Shown: positions 53,854-63,249 of the stretch, piece by piece | How positions within the stretch are numbered: position 1 is the first letter of the stretch | Layout: every line of letters starts with the position of its first letter | Origin: Bacillus sp. J33 | GTDB taxonomy: Bacteria > Bacillota > Bacilli > Bacillales > Cytobacillaceae | Direction: 5' to 3' | Length of the DNA: 64,000 bases | NCBI RefSeq assembly: GCF_000518885.1 | Contig: NZ_JAEL01000007.1 | Coordinates: 1-64,000 of the forward strand | Translations under genes and position numbers: made by a program | The notes under the pieces: generated by a model | The model's database searches: none | Told to the model about the DNA's origin: nothing | What the model saw: the letters and a program-made list of their open reading frames with translations, nothing else

Positions 53854-54657
53854 ATGGACAGCCAAATCAGCCACAGCAGGAAAATTGTTAAATTTCTCGA
53901 TGGATCTTTGCAGGAAACGCATGATGTGATTGTTTCAGAACATCCATTAACCATTCATCTGAATGGTGAGGAGTTCGCGACAATGGTTTGCAGCCCGGCA
54001 AATATCAAGGAGCTGACAATTGGCTTCCTGGCTTCCGAGGGTTTTATCCGTAAAATAGACGAAGTTAAAAATATTCAAATAGACGAAAGCAAAGGATTCG
54101 CATACGTTGATTTACACACAAAGACCGCTACAGCAAGCCATGAATTCCATTCTAAAAGATTTATAGGATCATGCTGCGGAAAAAGCAGGCAATTTTATTT
54201 TCATAATGATGCCCGTACAGCTAAAACTTCAACTTCAAAAATAACTTTAACACATAAGCAGTGTATATCATTTATGAAACAGCTCCAGGATTGCAGTCTA
54301 ACTTTCCAGGAAACAGGCGGAGTACATAATGCCGCATTGTTTTCAGCTGATGAATTCATTGTTAGCCGGACTGATATTGGCCGCCACAATGCATTAGATA
54401 AAATATTCGGATACTGTCTTGAAAACCGCATTCCAGTCAGGGATAAAGTCATTGCCTTTAGCGGCAGAATTTCCTCGGAGGTCTTATTAAAGGCAGCTAA
54501 GATCGGAGTTGGCATCATCCTATCAAAATCTGCACCTACCAATCTTGCAATTAAACTAGCTGATGATTTGAATATTACTGCAGTAGGTTTCATTCGCGGC
54601 AACAGCTTCAATATTTATTCACATCCGGAGAGAATTGTCTCCGAACAGCAAGCCTAA
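53854..54657 (+). CDS. fdhD: Formate dehydrogenase accessory sulfurtransferase FdhD
   Basis: 267 residues. PLTIHLNGEEFATMVCSPAN and IKELTIGFLASEGFI form the start of the FdhD fold; the sulfur-carrying cysteines are in FIGSCCGKSRQ; TGGVHNAALFSADEFIVSRT DIGRHNALDKIFG is the highly conserved centre. It transfers sulfur from a cysteine desulfurase to the Mo-bis-PGD cofactor of formate dehydrogenase, whose large subunit is encoded at 58029-61001. GGAGGCGG lies before the ATG. Followed by its own terminator. Confidence 0.95.
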   Translation: MDSQISHSRKIVKFLDGSLQETHDVIVSEHPLTIHLNGEEFATMVCSPANIKELTIGFLASEGFIRKIDEVKNIQIDESKGFAYVDLHTKTATASHEFHSKRFIGSCCGKSRQFYFHNDARTAKTSTSKITLTHKQCISFMKQLQDCSLTFQETGGVHNAALFSADEFIVSRTDIGRHNALDKIFGYCLENRIPVRDKVIAFSGRISSEVLLKAAKIGVGIILSKSAPTNLAIKLADDLNITAVGFIRGNSFNIYSHPERIVSEQQA

Positions 54658-54690
54658 CTTCCTCCTAATCAAACAGTATATATGCATGAT

Positions 54691-54726
54691 AAAGGAAGAA
54701 TCCGATTTGGATTCTTCCTTTTTATT
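54691..54726 (+). terminator. Terminator of fdhD
   Basis: AAAGGAAGAATCC, GATTT, GGATTCTTCCTTT, TTATT. A short MITE is inserted directly in its T-run. Confidence 0.85.
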
Positions 54727-54803
54727 GGCTCTGTTAAACTTGCCTGTTGATTTCCGCTCCAATCAACAGGGTGCTAAAAATCAACAATCAGCTTTAACAC
54801 AGG
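54727..54803. repeat. Short MITE-like element (about 77 bp)
   Basis: Left end GGCTCTGTTAAACTTGCCTG; right end on the minus strand GCCTGTGTTAAAGCTGATTG. The flanks TTTTTATT (54719-54726) and CTTTTATT match in 7 of 8 positions. It is an internally deleted relative of 43479-43722, keeping both ends and a few core bases (TTTCCGCTCCAATCAACAGG). Confidence 0.75.
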
Positions 54804-54930
54804 CTTTTATTTTAAATTATGATTAGCCAATATCAAAAACTGGTTATTTTCCACATCATGTTTTACACCTGCTACTGCAGGGAAACCCATTAATGTAAAA
54901 ATAACTTTTAATGATTAAGGAGGCGGATCT

Positions 54931-55356
54931 ATGAAAATAACTGAAATGATGACAACAGAAGTAGAAAGCTGTTCACCAAACGCAACTCTTATGGAAGTAG
55001 CAGCCAAAATGAAGGAGCTGGATGTCGGGGTAATGCCCATCACGCAAGACGAAGAGTTAGTCGGTCTGGCAACTGATCGTGACCTGGTGCTGAATGGCCT
55101 CGCTGAAAAATTGCCTTTGGACGCCCCGGTGTCTCAGGTAATGACCGGTGATCCGGATAGGGGAACTGTATCCATGACCCCTGAGGAAGCTTCCGATATT
55201 ATGGCCGATGTTCAAATTCGCCGTCTGCCTATTGTTGATAACGGAAAGTTAGTGGGTATTGTATCTTTAGGTGACCTGGCTGTCCACAATCGTACAGAAT
55301 CCGATGCAGGAGAAGCTCTTGAAGAAATCTCCTATCCTTCAGAGCCAAATAAATAA
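54931..55356 (+). CDS. CBS-pair domain protein (YhcV-like)
   Basis: 141 residues holding one Bateman module: MMTTEVESCSPNATLMEVAA and VGLATDRDLVLNGLAEKLPL in the first CBS motif, VMTGDPDRGTVSMTPEEASD and LPIVDNGKLVGIVSLGDLAV in the second. CBS pairs bind adenine nucleotides; the partner is unknown. The pattern (V-G-x-x-T-D-R-D) is that of small stand-alone CBS proteins such as B. subtilis YhcV. AGGAGG lies 7 nt before the ATG. Single-gene unit with terminator. Confidence 0.9.
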   Translation: MKITEMMTTEVESCSPNATLMEVAAKMKELDVGVMPITQDEELVGLATDRDLVLNGLAEKLPLDAPVSQVMTGDPDRGTVSMTPEEASDIMADVQIRRLPIVDNGKLVGIVSLGDLAVHNRTESDAGEALEEISYPSEPNK

Positions 55357-55361
55357 TGGTA

Positions 55362-55400
55362 AAAGGAATGAATCTCTAAATTGGGGATTCATTCCTTTTT
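55362..55400 (+). terminator. Terminator of the CBS gene
   Basis: AAAGGAATGAATC, loop, GATTCATTCCTTT and TTTA. Confidence 0.85.
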
Positions 55401-55481
55401 TATTTCAAATGAAACCTTCATTCTACAACTCACCTTTTTGCATATAGGTGAATATCCTGATTATGCAAAGGAGGAATGCTT

Positions 55482-55814
55482 ATGTATAATTTTAACGCAC
55501 ATGGCAATTTGCCCGTTCCTTGGAACCGTGAAGAGCAAGATTATAGGGATGCAAAGAGTCAATGCCAAAAATACATGAATTATCATGTTATCGCTCAAAT
55601 GAAAGACGGGTCTCAGGTGGAAGGCATCATTGAGGATATGGATGATGAAGGCGTAACAATGATGGTGCCTGAGGAAGTGGAAGCAGATGATTCAAGAATT
55701 TATGGCGGATACGGTGGATATGGAAGAAGAAGATTCCGCAGATACAGAAGACGCCGTTTCCCATTCTTTGTTTTTGCATTTCCATTCATTTTACCGTTTC
55801 CTTTTTATTATTAG
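55482..55814 (+). CDS. Small protein with Sm-like segment and Arg-rich tail
   Basis: 110 residues from the ATG at 55482 (AAGGAGG 7 nt before). Residues about 33-68 (YHVIAQMKDGSQVEGIIEDM DDEGVTMMVPEE) resemble the strand pattern of Sm/LSm-like folds or YlmC-type barrels; then comes a Gly/Tyr stretch (YGGYGGYGRRRFRRYRRRRF) and a hydrophobic end FPFFVFAFPFILPFPFYY. The tail is odd: eleven arginines followed by alternating Phe/Pro. I do not know a function; membrane attachment through the end with nucleic-acid or phosphate contact through the Arg cluster is a guess. Confidence 0.75.
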   Translation: MYNFNAHGNLPVPWNREEQDYRDAKSQCQKYMNYHVIAQMKDGSQVEGIIEDMDDEGVTMMVPEEVEADDSRIYGGYGGYGRRRFRRYRRRRFPFFVFAFPFILPFPFYY

Positions 55815-55824
55815 TAATTAAATA

Positions 55825-55857
55825 CCCAAGGTGCATTTGTGTGCACTTTGGGTTTTT
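55825..55857 (+). terminator. Terminator of the Arg-rich small protein gene
   Basis: CCCAAGGTGCA, loop, TGCACTTTGGG, TTTTT. Confidence 0.88.
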
Positions 55858-55948
55858 ACGTTTTTACTCTTGGAACATAATCTAAGTCAAAAACATCTTT
55901 TTTTATTAACATGGCTATTATTCAAATTGTTCGTAAATTAAATAAATG

Positions 55949-55986
55949 AAAAAGCAAGTTAAAGCTTTTTGCCTTAACTTGCTTTA
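55949..55986 (-). terminator. Terminator of the HD-GYP unit
   Basis: On the minus strand AAAGCAAGTTAA, G-C-closed loop, TTAACTTGCTTT, TTC. Confidence 0.8.
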
Positions 55987-55989
55987 AAT

Positions 55990-56310
55990 TTAGAACATTG
56001 GATGTGGAGGATCAATTCCGAGAACAGGTTTTCCATCAAGTGTTAGCCAAATGTAATAATGGTCAATTTCAGTTTTAAGGAGTTTTTCAAACTTAGTAAT
56101 TAAGTTTTCCTGCATCTCAAATGATAATTTTGCAGTTTCTTCTCCTAATTCATATTTTTGTAACCCCATCAAATCTGCAATATATCTTGCTTCTTCATAA
56201 GAAACTTCTACATACTTATCATATTCAGATAAATATGCAGCTTCTGTTGGTTTTACATTTAATACAAGTATTAACATAAAGCTTAATAGAATAAAGACTA
56301 ACTTTTTCAT
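55990..56310 (-). CDS. Small secreted protein of unknown function
   Basis: 106 residues. The signal peptide MKKLVFILLSFMLILVLNVK ends before PTEAAYLSEY, with a cut likely after EAA or TEA. The mature part of about 80 residues is acidic, without cysteines. I do not recognise a family. It starts 13 bp after the HD-GYP gene on the same strand and shares its terminator, so the two are co-transcribed. Confidence 0.7.
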   Translation of the reverse strand: MKKLVFILLSFMLILVLNVKPTEAAYLSEYDKYVEVSYEEARYIADLMGLQKYELGEETAKLSFEMQENLITKFEKLLKTEIDHYYIWLTLDGKPVLGIDPPHPMF

Positions 56311-56323
56311 ATTATGTTCCCCC

Positions 56324-57232
56324 TTAAATATTTATTAATTTATTTTTTATCTTTAAAAAAGTATCTATAATAAAAGGGTTATACATAGTACCACGACACC
56401 TAATTAATTCCTCTATAGCCTCTTCAAATGATCTTCCCTTTTGATAAATTCGATCTGTAGTCATTGCGTCAAAAGAATCTACTACAGTAATAATTGAAGC
56501 TTCAATCGATATATCTTCACCTTTCAACCCTTTTGGATATCCTTTACCATCGTATCTCTCATGATGTTGCTCTACTACCTTCCCAGCTTCTATTAAACTA
56601 GGGAGTCCAGTCTCTTCTAATATTTCTCTCCCATAAGTAGCATGTTTTTTCATAATCTCCCATTCTTCCATAGTCAGCTTTCCAGGTTTTTGCAGGATTT
56701 CTAATGGCACCTTCACCTTTCCTATATCATGAAGAAACGAAGCGAGGTTTAATCTCAAAATCTGCTTAGAATCTAGACCAAGAACTTCCCCCATAATCAT
56801 GGACATTCTAGTAATCCTATTGCAATGATCACCCGTGTAACCATCTTTCTCTTCAATTGAGACAACTAAGTCCCTAAGTTCATTTGTTACTCTGCTGTAA
56901 TAATGAAAAACAGGGTGGGAGGTTACATACAAAAATTCTGTTGTTCCAGTAGATTTAAATATGTGATACTCATTAACAGGCCATCTATGAAATGAATCCC
57001 CTGGCTTTAATATCTTCTCTCCTGTAGAATCTTTTAAAAGCAATTCCCCAGAAAGCAAGTGAAGATATTCTAAAGCTTCTCCACCTTCTAAAGGCTCCAA
57101 TCCCCACCTGGTTCCAGGATCCAGCTTATGATAAATTACCTCGGTTCCGTCCCCGGAAGCAATTAAGGAAATTTGTAATCCCTTCATGTGGACTGTTTCA
57201 ATGAAACTATCTTCATTTATAATGCCCACCAA
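56324..57232 (-). CDS. Cupin-HD-GYP domain protein (putative cyclic-dinucleotide phosphodiesterase)
   Basis: 302 residues. The N-terminal 105 residues form a cupin-like barrel (TRWGLEPLEGGEALEYLHLL SGELLL, LKPGDSFHRWPVNEYHIF); residues about 125-300 are an HD-GYP domain with the metal dyad in FLHDIGKVKVP, GDHCNRI upstream, the His in MKKHATYGREIL, and HHERYDGKGYPKGLKG with the GYP motif. HD-GYP enzymes cleave cyclic di-GMP or related signals. The usual cupin metal ligands are largely missing, so the N-terminus is likelier a ligand-sensing part. No strong ribosome binding site precedes the ATG at 57232. Confidence 0.85.
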   Translation of the reverse strand: MVGIINEDSFIETVHMKGLQISLIASGDGTEVIYHKLDPGTRWGLEPLEGGEALEYLHLLSGELLLKDSTGEKILKPGDSFHRWPVNEYHIFKSTGTTEFLYVTSHPVFHYYSRVTNELRDLVVSIEEKDGYTGDHCNRITRMSMIMGEVLGLDSKQILRLNLASFLHDIGKVKVPLEILQKPGKLTMEEWEIMKKHATYGREILEETGLPSLIEAGKVVEQHHERYDGKGYPKGLKGEDISIEASIITVVDSFDAMTTDRIYQKGRSFEEAIEELIRCRGTMYNPFIIDTFLKIKNKLINI

Positions 57233-57430
57233 ATTACCCTCTTTCTAAATCTTTCTCTTTGATGCTGAGAATATATAATTCTTGTATGCAAGAAGTTAAA
57301 GCTTGATAAATTATTTTACCTATATTGACATTCTAGTACATGATTTTCCATATTTCCACAAAAATTTTACTAGTTCCTTGATTTTCATGTTAATATTACC
57401 AATTGATGTATCAAAAAAATCAAAAAGACG

Positions 57431-57464
57431 ATAAAAACCCAGAGGCCTGATTAACCTCTGGGTT
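57431..57464 (-). terminator. Terminator of the formate dehydrogenase operon
   Basis: On the minus strand AACCCAGAGG, loop, CCTCTGGGTT, TTTAT. Confidence 0.88.
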
Positions 57465-57469
57465 CCATC

Positions 57470-58036
57470 CTACTCTCTTTTATTAGGCGGAACACCACGT
57501 TCATAGTGTTCCTTTTTATGAAGGTTCTGGTCTTCAGGAAGCTGTGTTGTCCTTTCCATTCCGCTGGTTTCTTCTCCCATTCCTTTTAGAAAGGTAATCA
57601 GCAATGTGACCGCTCTGTTCACTTCTGGATCTTTTAATGCCCTTACTAAATCAAAATAGCTTGTTCTTTCGTCCGTTTCTTTATTTTCCGCCACTCGGGC
57701 TATACCGGAATTTACTTTTAGAAGCATTGGCTCCAGCTGCTGTACATTAATTGTGCCGAGGGTGCCAACCATAAGAAGCAAGTTTTTAATAGTGTTGGTT
57801 GCTTCTGGTTTATCTATGGCTTTTACCAGCACATTCAACACTTTGTCTCCCTGGCCAAATAAACCATTTAATAAGGACAGTACCCCTCTATCATGCATAT
57901 GGCTGACTACATTAAGCAGTTCAAGAATGGCTTCCTTATTGTCAATAAGGGCATTCTCCACTTCCTCAAGATCCTTTTTGCGTTTGTCCTCCGGACTTAA
58001 TTCAAAACGCTTAATGTTATTAATCGCTTTAGCCAT
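57470..58036 (-). CDS. DUF1641-family protein, formate dehydrogenase operon
   Basis: 188 residues, helical. [40 protein letters not shown] is the DUF1641 core. The family is linked with formate dehydrogenase genes in Bacillus (YrhD beside YrhE) and has no proven biochemical role. Its ATG lies 8 bp inside the end of fdhF, so translation is coupled. A C-terminal tail rich in charged residues ([19 protein letters not shown]) is likely disordered. Confidence 0.85.
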   Translation of the reverse strand: MAKAINNIKRFELSPEDKRKKDLEEVENALIDNKEAILELLNVVSHMHDRGVLSLLNGLFGQGDKVLNVLVKAIDKPEATNTIKNLLLMVGTLGTINVQQLEPMLLKVNSGIARVAENKETDERTSYFDLVRALKDPEVNRAVTLLITFLKGMGEETSGMERTTQLPEDQNLHKKEHYERGVPPNKRE

Positions 58037-61001
58037 GCTTCTTCCACTCCTTTTTCTTCACCATATCGCCTGGGAAAATATAATCCTTTCGTACCCACTT
58101 TTTCTGAACGTTAACACCCATTTGCGGCTGCGGATTCCCAAATCGGTGATTTATTTTTGGGAGTGGGTTAATCCCTTCTTCCCTCAGGATTTCAAGTTTT
58201 GCCTTTGTTTCTTTATATGCTGGTGTATCTGTATCCTTATCGGCATAGCTGCTGGTTAGAAGGTTAATGGCCGCTTCGCCTTTGTCATTCATCGGAAGAT
58301 AAACTTCCTTGCCTTTAACCCTGTCTGTTATATGGCACTTAACTTTTACATTGCCGTATGGAGAAGTTAACCGGACAAGCGTACCATCTTTGAGGCCCCG
58401 TTCAGCAGCGAGCTCTGGCGAAACTTCCAGGAAGACTTCAGGTGTTTTTGAACTGATCCCCTTTGATTTATAAGTCATGTTGCCTTCATGGAAATGCTCC
58501 AGAAGACGTCCATTATTGACATGGATATCGTATTCCGCCGGGAACTCAAGTGCAGGAGTCCAATCAACAGGATAAAGCCTTGCTTTCCCATCCGGGAATG
58601 GGAAGCCTTCTGTATACAATAAAGGACTGTCTGTACCATCTTCTTCCACTGGCCACTGGAGGCTCTTGTAGCCTTCCAGCCTCTCATAAGTTACTCCTGA
58701 GTAAATTGGCATCAGCATAGCCGCCTCAGCCATAATTTCGCTTGGATGAGTGTATGTCCAGCCAGCACCAAGGCGGTTGGCAATTTCAGATATGATCTGC
58801 CAGTCTGGCTTAGACTCGCCAAGCGGCTCAAATGCCTGGTATAATCGCTGAATCCTTCTCTCCGTATTTGTAAAGGTCCCATCTTTTTCAAGACTTGGGC
58901 TTGCCGGCAGCACAACATCCGCAAACTCGGCTGTACGGGATAGGAAAATGTCCTGCACTACAAAGAAATCCAGTTTTTCAAAAGCTGCCTGAACATAGTT
59001 GATATTGGAATCTACTAGTCCCATGTCCTCACCTTTAAGATACATTGCTTTCAATTTGCCTTCATGGATGCCTTCCACCATTTCGTGGTTATTCATTCCC
59101 ACCTTCTCCGGAAGCTTTACTCCCCATGCTTTTTCAAACTTCTCTCTCACTTCAGGATTTGTAACCTTTTGATATCCGGGCAGGTTATCCGGGCTGCTGC
59201 CGAAATCACTGGCACCTTGGACATTGTTATGGCCTCTTAAAGGATACGCGCCTGCTCCAGGCTTGGCATAATTTCCAGTTACTAGAAGAAGATTGGAAAT
59301 AGCCGTACTCGTATCGCTACCGCCAAGGTGCTGGGTAACTCCCATAGCCCATAGGGCACATACAGAGTTAGCCTCATGAATCATTTCTGCAATTTTAACT
59401 AAGTTATCCTTTGAAATGCCCGTCGTTTTTTCAGCATATTCCATCGTAAATTTCTCAAGATTTTTGACATATACGTCAAACCCGTTCACTTTTTCGCTTA
59501 TAAACTTTTCGTCTGCCCAACCTCGGTCAATAATATATTTTGTTACAGCCGACAGCCATACCATATCAGTACCTGCACGCGGACGTACAAATAGATCTGA
59601 ACGCTCAGCCATTTCATGCTCTCTTAAATCTGCAACAATGACTTTTTGGCCATTTAGCTTCTGAGAGCGCTTTACCCTGGTGGATAATACGGGATGCGAC
59701 TCAGAAGTATTCGATCCAATAATAAGCACTAAATCAGCGTTTTTAATATCTTCAATGGAACCTGCGTCACCCCCATATCCAACGGTACGGAATAACCCTA
59801 CAGTCGCTGGCGTCTGGCAATATCTCGAACAGTTATCGACATTGTTTGTCCCAATAACTGCCCTACCCAGTTTCTGCATTAAATAGGATTCCTCATTTGT
59901 ACATTTTGAAGATGTAATAAAGCTAAGGGCATCTGGACCATGGTTCTGTTTAATTTCAGTAAACTTCCTTGCGATCAGATCCAGGGCTTCCTCCCATTCT
60001 GCCTCCCGGAATGAATTACCATCCCTGATTAACGGCTTTGTCAAACGTTCCTCATTATTAACGAAATCCCAGCCGAATTTACCCTTCACACAAGTGGAGA
60101 TTCCATTCGCAGGAGCTTCTGCCTGAGGCTCTACCTTCAGAATTTCACGCCCTTTTGTCCACACATCAAAGCTGCAGCCAACACCACAGTATGTGCAAAC
60201 AGTCTTCGTCTTTTTTATTTTTTCCTCGCGCATAGCTGCTTCCATATCGGAAATGGCAAGGATAGAACCGTAGCCGGTTTCGACATTTTTAGTGATTTCA
60301 ATCATAGGGCGGAGCGTAGTTTTGGCAATGCCTGTTAAAAATCCTGCTTCCCCTTCCATACCTTTTTCCATCATGGCATTGCACGGACAAACAGTAGAGC
60401 AATGCCCGCAGGATACACAAGAAGATTCATTAATCGGCACATCATTATCCCAGATTACTCTTGGGCGCTCCCTTTCCCAGTCGATTGTCAGTGTTTCTGT
60501 GACCTGGACATCCTGGCAAGCTTCAACACATCTGCCGCACAGTATGCACTGGTCAGGATCATACCTATAAAACGGGTGCGAGTCATCCTTTTCATAAGGC
60601 TTTTGGTCGAATGGGATGCTTTGATGGTTGATCTTCATCGCTTTAACGGTGTTATGTACTTCGCATCCCCCATTATTATAATCACAGACTGTACAATACA
60701 GTTCATGGTTATAGAGGATTTTGTCCATGGCAATCGTCTGTGCTTGTTTTACATCAGGGTCAACTGTATCAATAACATCCCCCTCTTTAATTTCCGCAGA
60801 ACAGGAGCGCACCAGCTCACCATTAACAGAAACAATGCAAGCATCACATGTTTCGATTGCACCAAGACTGGGATGGTAGCATACCTGAGGGATTTCTATC
60901 GAACTATCATTTAACAATTGCAGTACGGTTTGATCCGGATTTGCCTTCATTTCAACTCCATTTATTTTTATATTCAGAGGATCTGGCAACTCAATCAACA
61001 T
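58029..61001 (-). CDS. fdhF: Formate dehydrogenase, molybdopterin large subunit with N-terminal ferredoxin domains
   Basis: 990 residues. [2Fe-2S] domain with Cys41, 52, 55, 67; a His99-Cys103-Cys106-Cys113 cluster; two [4Fe-4S] motifs ([24 protein letters not shown]); the [4Fe-4S] of the catalytic part at Cys269-272-276-304; and the active centre [15 protein letters not shown], where Cys395 stands in the place of selenocysteine. It oxidises formate to CO2 (or reduces CO2) with a Mo/W-bis-PGD cofactor; the fused domains resemble the NuoG-like front of NAD-linked enzymes, though no NADH subunit gene is adjacent. Similar to B. subtilis YrhE/YjgC. Operon with the DUF1641 gene. Confidence 0.95.
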   Translation of the reverse strand: MLIELPDPLNIKINGVEMKANPDQTVLQLLNDSSIEIPQVCYHPSLGAIETCDACIVSVNGELVRSCSAEIKEGDVIDTVDPDVKQAQTIAMDKILYNHELYCTVCDYNNGGCEVHNTVKAMKINHQSIPFDQKPYEKDDSHPFYRYDPDQCILCGRCVEACQDVQVTETLTIDWERERPRVIWDNDVPINESSCVSCGHCSTVCPCNAMMEKGMEGEAGFLTGIAKTTLRPMIEITKNVETGYGSILAISDMEAAMREEKIKKTKTVCTYCGVGCSFDVWTKGREILKVEPQAEAPANGISTCVKGKFGWDFVNNEERLTKPLIRDGNSFREAEWEEALDLIARKFTEIKQNHGPDALSFITSSKCTNEESYLMQKLGRAVIGTNNVDNCSRYCQTPATVGLFRTVGYGGDAGSIEDIKNADLVLIIGSNTSESHPVLSTRVKRSQKLNGQKVIVADLREHEMAERSDLFVRPRAGTDMVWLSAVTKYIIDRGWADEKFISEKVNGFDVYVKNLEKFTMEYAEKTTGISKDNLVKIAEMIHEANSVCALWAMGVTQHLGGSDTSTAISNLLLVTGNYAKPGAGAYPLRGHNNVQGASDFGSSPDNLPGYQKVTNPEVREKFEKAWGVKLPEKVGMNNHEMVEGIHEGKLKAMYLKGEDMGLVDSNINYVQAAFEKLDFFVVQDIFLSRTAEFADVVLPASPSLEKDGTFTNTERRIQRLYQAFEPLGESKPDWQIISEIANRLGAGWTYTHPSEIMAEAAMLMPIYSGVTYERLEGYKSLQWPVEEDGTDSPLLYTEGFPFPDGKARLYPVDWTPALEFPAEYDIHVNNGRLLEHFHEGNMTYKSKGISSKTPEVFLEVSPELAAERGLKDGTLVRLTSPYGNVKVKCHITDRVKGKEVYLPMNDKGEAAINLLTSSYADKDTDTPAYKETKAKLEILREEGINPLPKINHRFGNPQPQMGVNVQKKWVRKDYIFPGDMVKKKEWKKHG

Positions 61002-61223
61002 CCCTTCTATAATTAATTTTCATAAGTTTTCACTACCCATGTATAAAAAAGTTAAACGTTTAGTAAAGGATATTGTCCAATAGGGATATGCATTCTCAAA
61101 AAAATAATATGAGTGAATTGCGGCCTAAAAGAATGGAGAAAAAGTCAATTGAGCAGTCAAGGTATAATAGCGATAACTTATTTTAAACATGTGCTATATA
61201 AAAATGGAGAAAGTACAAATTAT

Positions 61224-61257
61224 TAAAAAAACAGGAGTCCCATTTTGAGACTCCTGC
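61224..61257 (-). terminator. Terminator of the LVIVD gene
   Basis: On the minus strand CAGGAGTC, loop, GACTCCTG, TTTTTTT. Confidence 0.88.
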
Positions 61258-61271
61258 CTTTTTAAGTTTCA

Positions 61272-62630
61272 TTACTGGCTTCCATTCTTCTGCAGAACTT
61301 TCAGCCCTGTACCCATATCGGATGCCAAAACATAATTTCGGTCTACAAACACTCCCCAAATGTTAGATTTGCTAGGAATATAGACTCCAATTTCTTCAGG
61401 ATTGGATGGATCCGTAATATCAACAGTCCTTACTCCGCCTGAGTAATGTGATAGATACAATGTATTTCCTTGAACCTTTGGATCGTGGACAGTAGCACCA
61501 TTAGGAATCTTTTCAGTAAAATCTGTCCTAAATGTGCTTAATAGCTTCGGATTGGATTTGTCTTTAATATCATAAATCATAGTATAGCCATAGGCTGATT
61601 CGAATCCTTCCTTTACCGGGCCAAACACTTCCCTCGTCTCAATCAGGACATTTCCGCCCTTGGCTAAATCCATAGAATGTGCTGCGCCTTGGACATCGTT
61701 GGCAAAATCTGTTCTGCCAAGATAAACCGGATTTTTGGCATCGCTAATATCAAGCATAATCGTCCCTAAATCCCAGTAGGATAGGAAAGCTGTTTTTCCT
61801 GTTCCATCTGTTTTCACGCTATGGGCAAATGCTGTTCGTTTTATCCCTTCTTCGTCAGTCCAATTATAGCCATCATAGTTTTCGTCATTGACTTCGGAAA
61901 TATAGTCACGAGGGTTAAATTCATAGATTGTTTCCGGGCTGGAAGGCTTTGACACATCAACAATCGTTACATCCATTTTCTCCCCATGCGAATAGTAATC
62001 AGCATAGCAGTTTGCAGTCAATACATAGACGTTATTTCCCTGAACGGTTAAATACAGCTCATGAGTACCTCTTGAACCCGAGGTATCTTCCCAGAAGCCA
62101 AGCTTTTTAGGCTCACGCGGGTTTGTCACATCATATAAAACAAACCCGCCTTTTGAGTCTGGATTGAAACGGTCCAGTTTCTGCACGCTGACAGCTGCCA
62201 AATCACCCTTGAAGTTTTCCGTATTAACTGTTTTAACAATCACTTTTTCCTGCCAAGTTCCTGGAATATCTGCAAATACAGCAACTTCTTCAGGATTGGA
62301 TGGGTCCTTCATGTCAAATACGCGAACACCGCCACCGCCGCCATTTGCAGAATGCGTGCCTAGATAGGCATAACCTTTATGGGCATAAACGTCCCCTGTA
62401 GAATTTTTCACACCCTCATGAATTTCTTTTAGCGGCACAGCAGCTACTTCTTGGAGGTTTCCAGTGTTCTTGCTTCCTTCAAGCAATGGGACAGCTAATT
62501 CAACGCCAGCCAAGCTATCGCCTTTTTCAGCTCCTCCCCCCAGTTCATCATGCGCAAACACAGAAGTTCCACCTGCTGAAAATACCAATGCTCCTGCTAG
62601 TGCAGTATTAATTAAAATTTTCTTTTTCAA
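61272..62630 (-). CDS. Secreted LVIVD-repeat beta-propeller protein
   Basis: 452 residues. A signal peptide (MKKKILINTALAGALVFSAG GTSVFAHDE) is followed by about six to seven propeller blades recognisable by 'V-x-D-(I/V)-(S/T/K)-(D/K)-P-(S/K)-(N/S)-P-(E/K)-x' lines: VRVFDMKDPSNPEEVAVFAD, LYDVTNPREPKKLGFW, TIVDVSKPSSPETIYEF, LDISDAKNPVYLGR, YDIKDKSNPKLLST and TVDITDPSNPEEIGVY. These LVIVD repeats are found in cell-surface proteins of unclear role. No anchor is visible, so it is probably released. Single gene. Confidence 0.87.
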   Translation of the reverse strand: MKKKILINTALAGALVFSAGGTSVFAHDELGGGAEKGDSLAGVELAVPLLEGSKNTGNLQEVAAVPLKEIHEGVKNSTGDVYAHKGYAYLGTHSANGGGGGVRVFDMKDPSNPEEVAVFADIPGTWQEKVIVKTVNTENFKGDLAAVSVQKLDRFNPDSKGGFVLYDVTNPREPKKLGFWEDTSGSRGTHELYLTVQGNNVYVLTANCYADYYSHGEKMDVTIVDVSKPSSPETIYEFNPRDYISEVNDENYDGYNWTDEEGIKRTAFAHSVKTDGTGKTAFLSYWDLGTIMLDISDAKNPVYLGRTDFANDVQGAAHSMDLAKGGNVLIETREVFGPVKEGFESAYGYTMIYDIKDKSNPKLLSTFRTDFTEKIPNGATVHDPKVQGNTLYLSHYSGGVRTVDITDPSNPEEIGVYIPSKSNIWGVFVDRNYVLASDMGTGLKVLQKNGSQ

Positions 62631-62952
62631 ATGTATTCCTCCCTTTTAATTGATTGCGGTAACCTCCTATGTAGTCGATATAGCTAAAAACTGAGCGTCC
62701 CGAAATACCGCAGTCCTAATATTAAAGAAAATTCAGAATGTTTAATATCACCTAGATTTCCTATTTTTTCTACATAAATAGACAAATATTAACCTTTCTA
62801 TTTAACTAGTAAATGTTAAAAATGAGAAACTTACACTACTTATGACCTAATAATCTTTATATCTTTTTTTCTCAAAAAGCACACTTTACCGGGACAGTCC
62901 GTCAGCCTCCTTGTCGCATTCGAATTTTCCCTTAAACCAACGGGGAATTTAA
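62631..62952. other. Intergenic, upstream of the LVIVD gene
   Basis: A/T-rich without a gene. The LVIVD promoter should lie at the left side; no clear operator was seen. Confidence 0.4.
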
Positions 62953-62960
62953 ATATAAAA

Positions 62961-63249
62961 GGGTGTTTTCGCAAACTTTGTTGCTTTTAACAAGTAGTGA
63001 GGAGAGGCTGATTTCCACTCCAGGATGCTCGCTTTCCGCGGGGCAGGCGGTGAGCCTTCCTCGGTCCGAAGCCACCTGTCCTGCTCCTCCCCTGCAGGAT
63101 ATTGAATAAGCTTCCCCGAATGCACACCGCACGAAGAAAATGCGCATGCATTTTCGAGGATCTCGCTCCCTTAAGTTCCAATCAACCAACTTCGGTTACT
63201 TTTTGTTCACAATACCTATTTAAAAACAACAATCTTTTAGAAAAGAGCC
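62961..63249. repeat. MITE-like element, 289 bp, exact 8-bp target duplication
   Basis: Ends GGGTGTTTTCGCAAACTTTG and, on the minus strand, GGCTCTTTTCTAAAAGATTG; ATATAAAA lies on both sides (62953-62960 and 63250-63257). The core holds GC-rich complementary words (CTTTCCGCGGGGCAGGC, CCTCCCCTGCAGG, GCATGCATTTTCGAGG). It is a close relative of 46118-46407. Short frames in it (for example 62932-63189) are not genes. The duplication on the right covers the U-tract of the next terminator. Confidence 0.85.

Noticed and set aside
58029-61001. Selenocysteine in formate dehydrogenase
   Set aside because: The active-site codon encodes cysteine (NCSRYCQTP) and there is no in-frame TGA.
62932-63189. 85-codon frame as a small gene
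   Set aside because: It lies mostly inside the 289-bp MITE.
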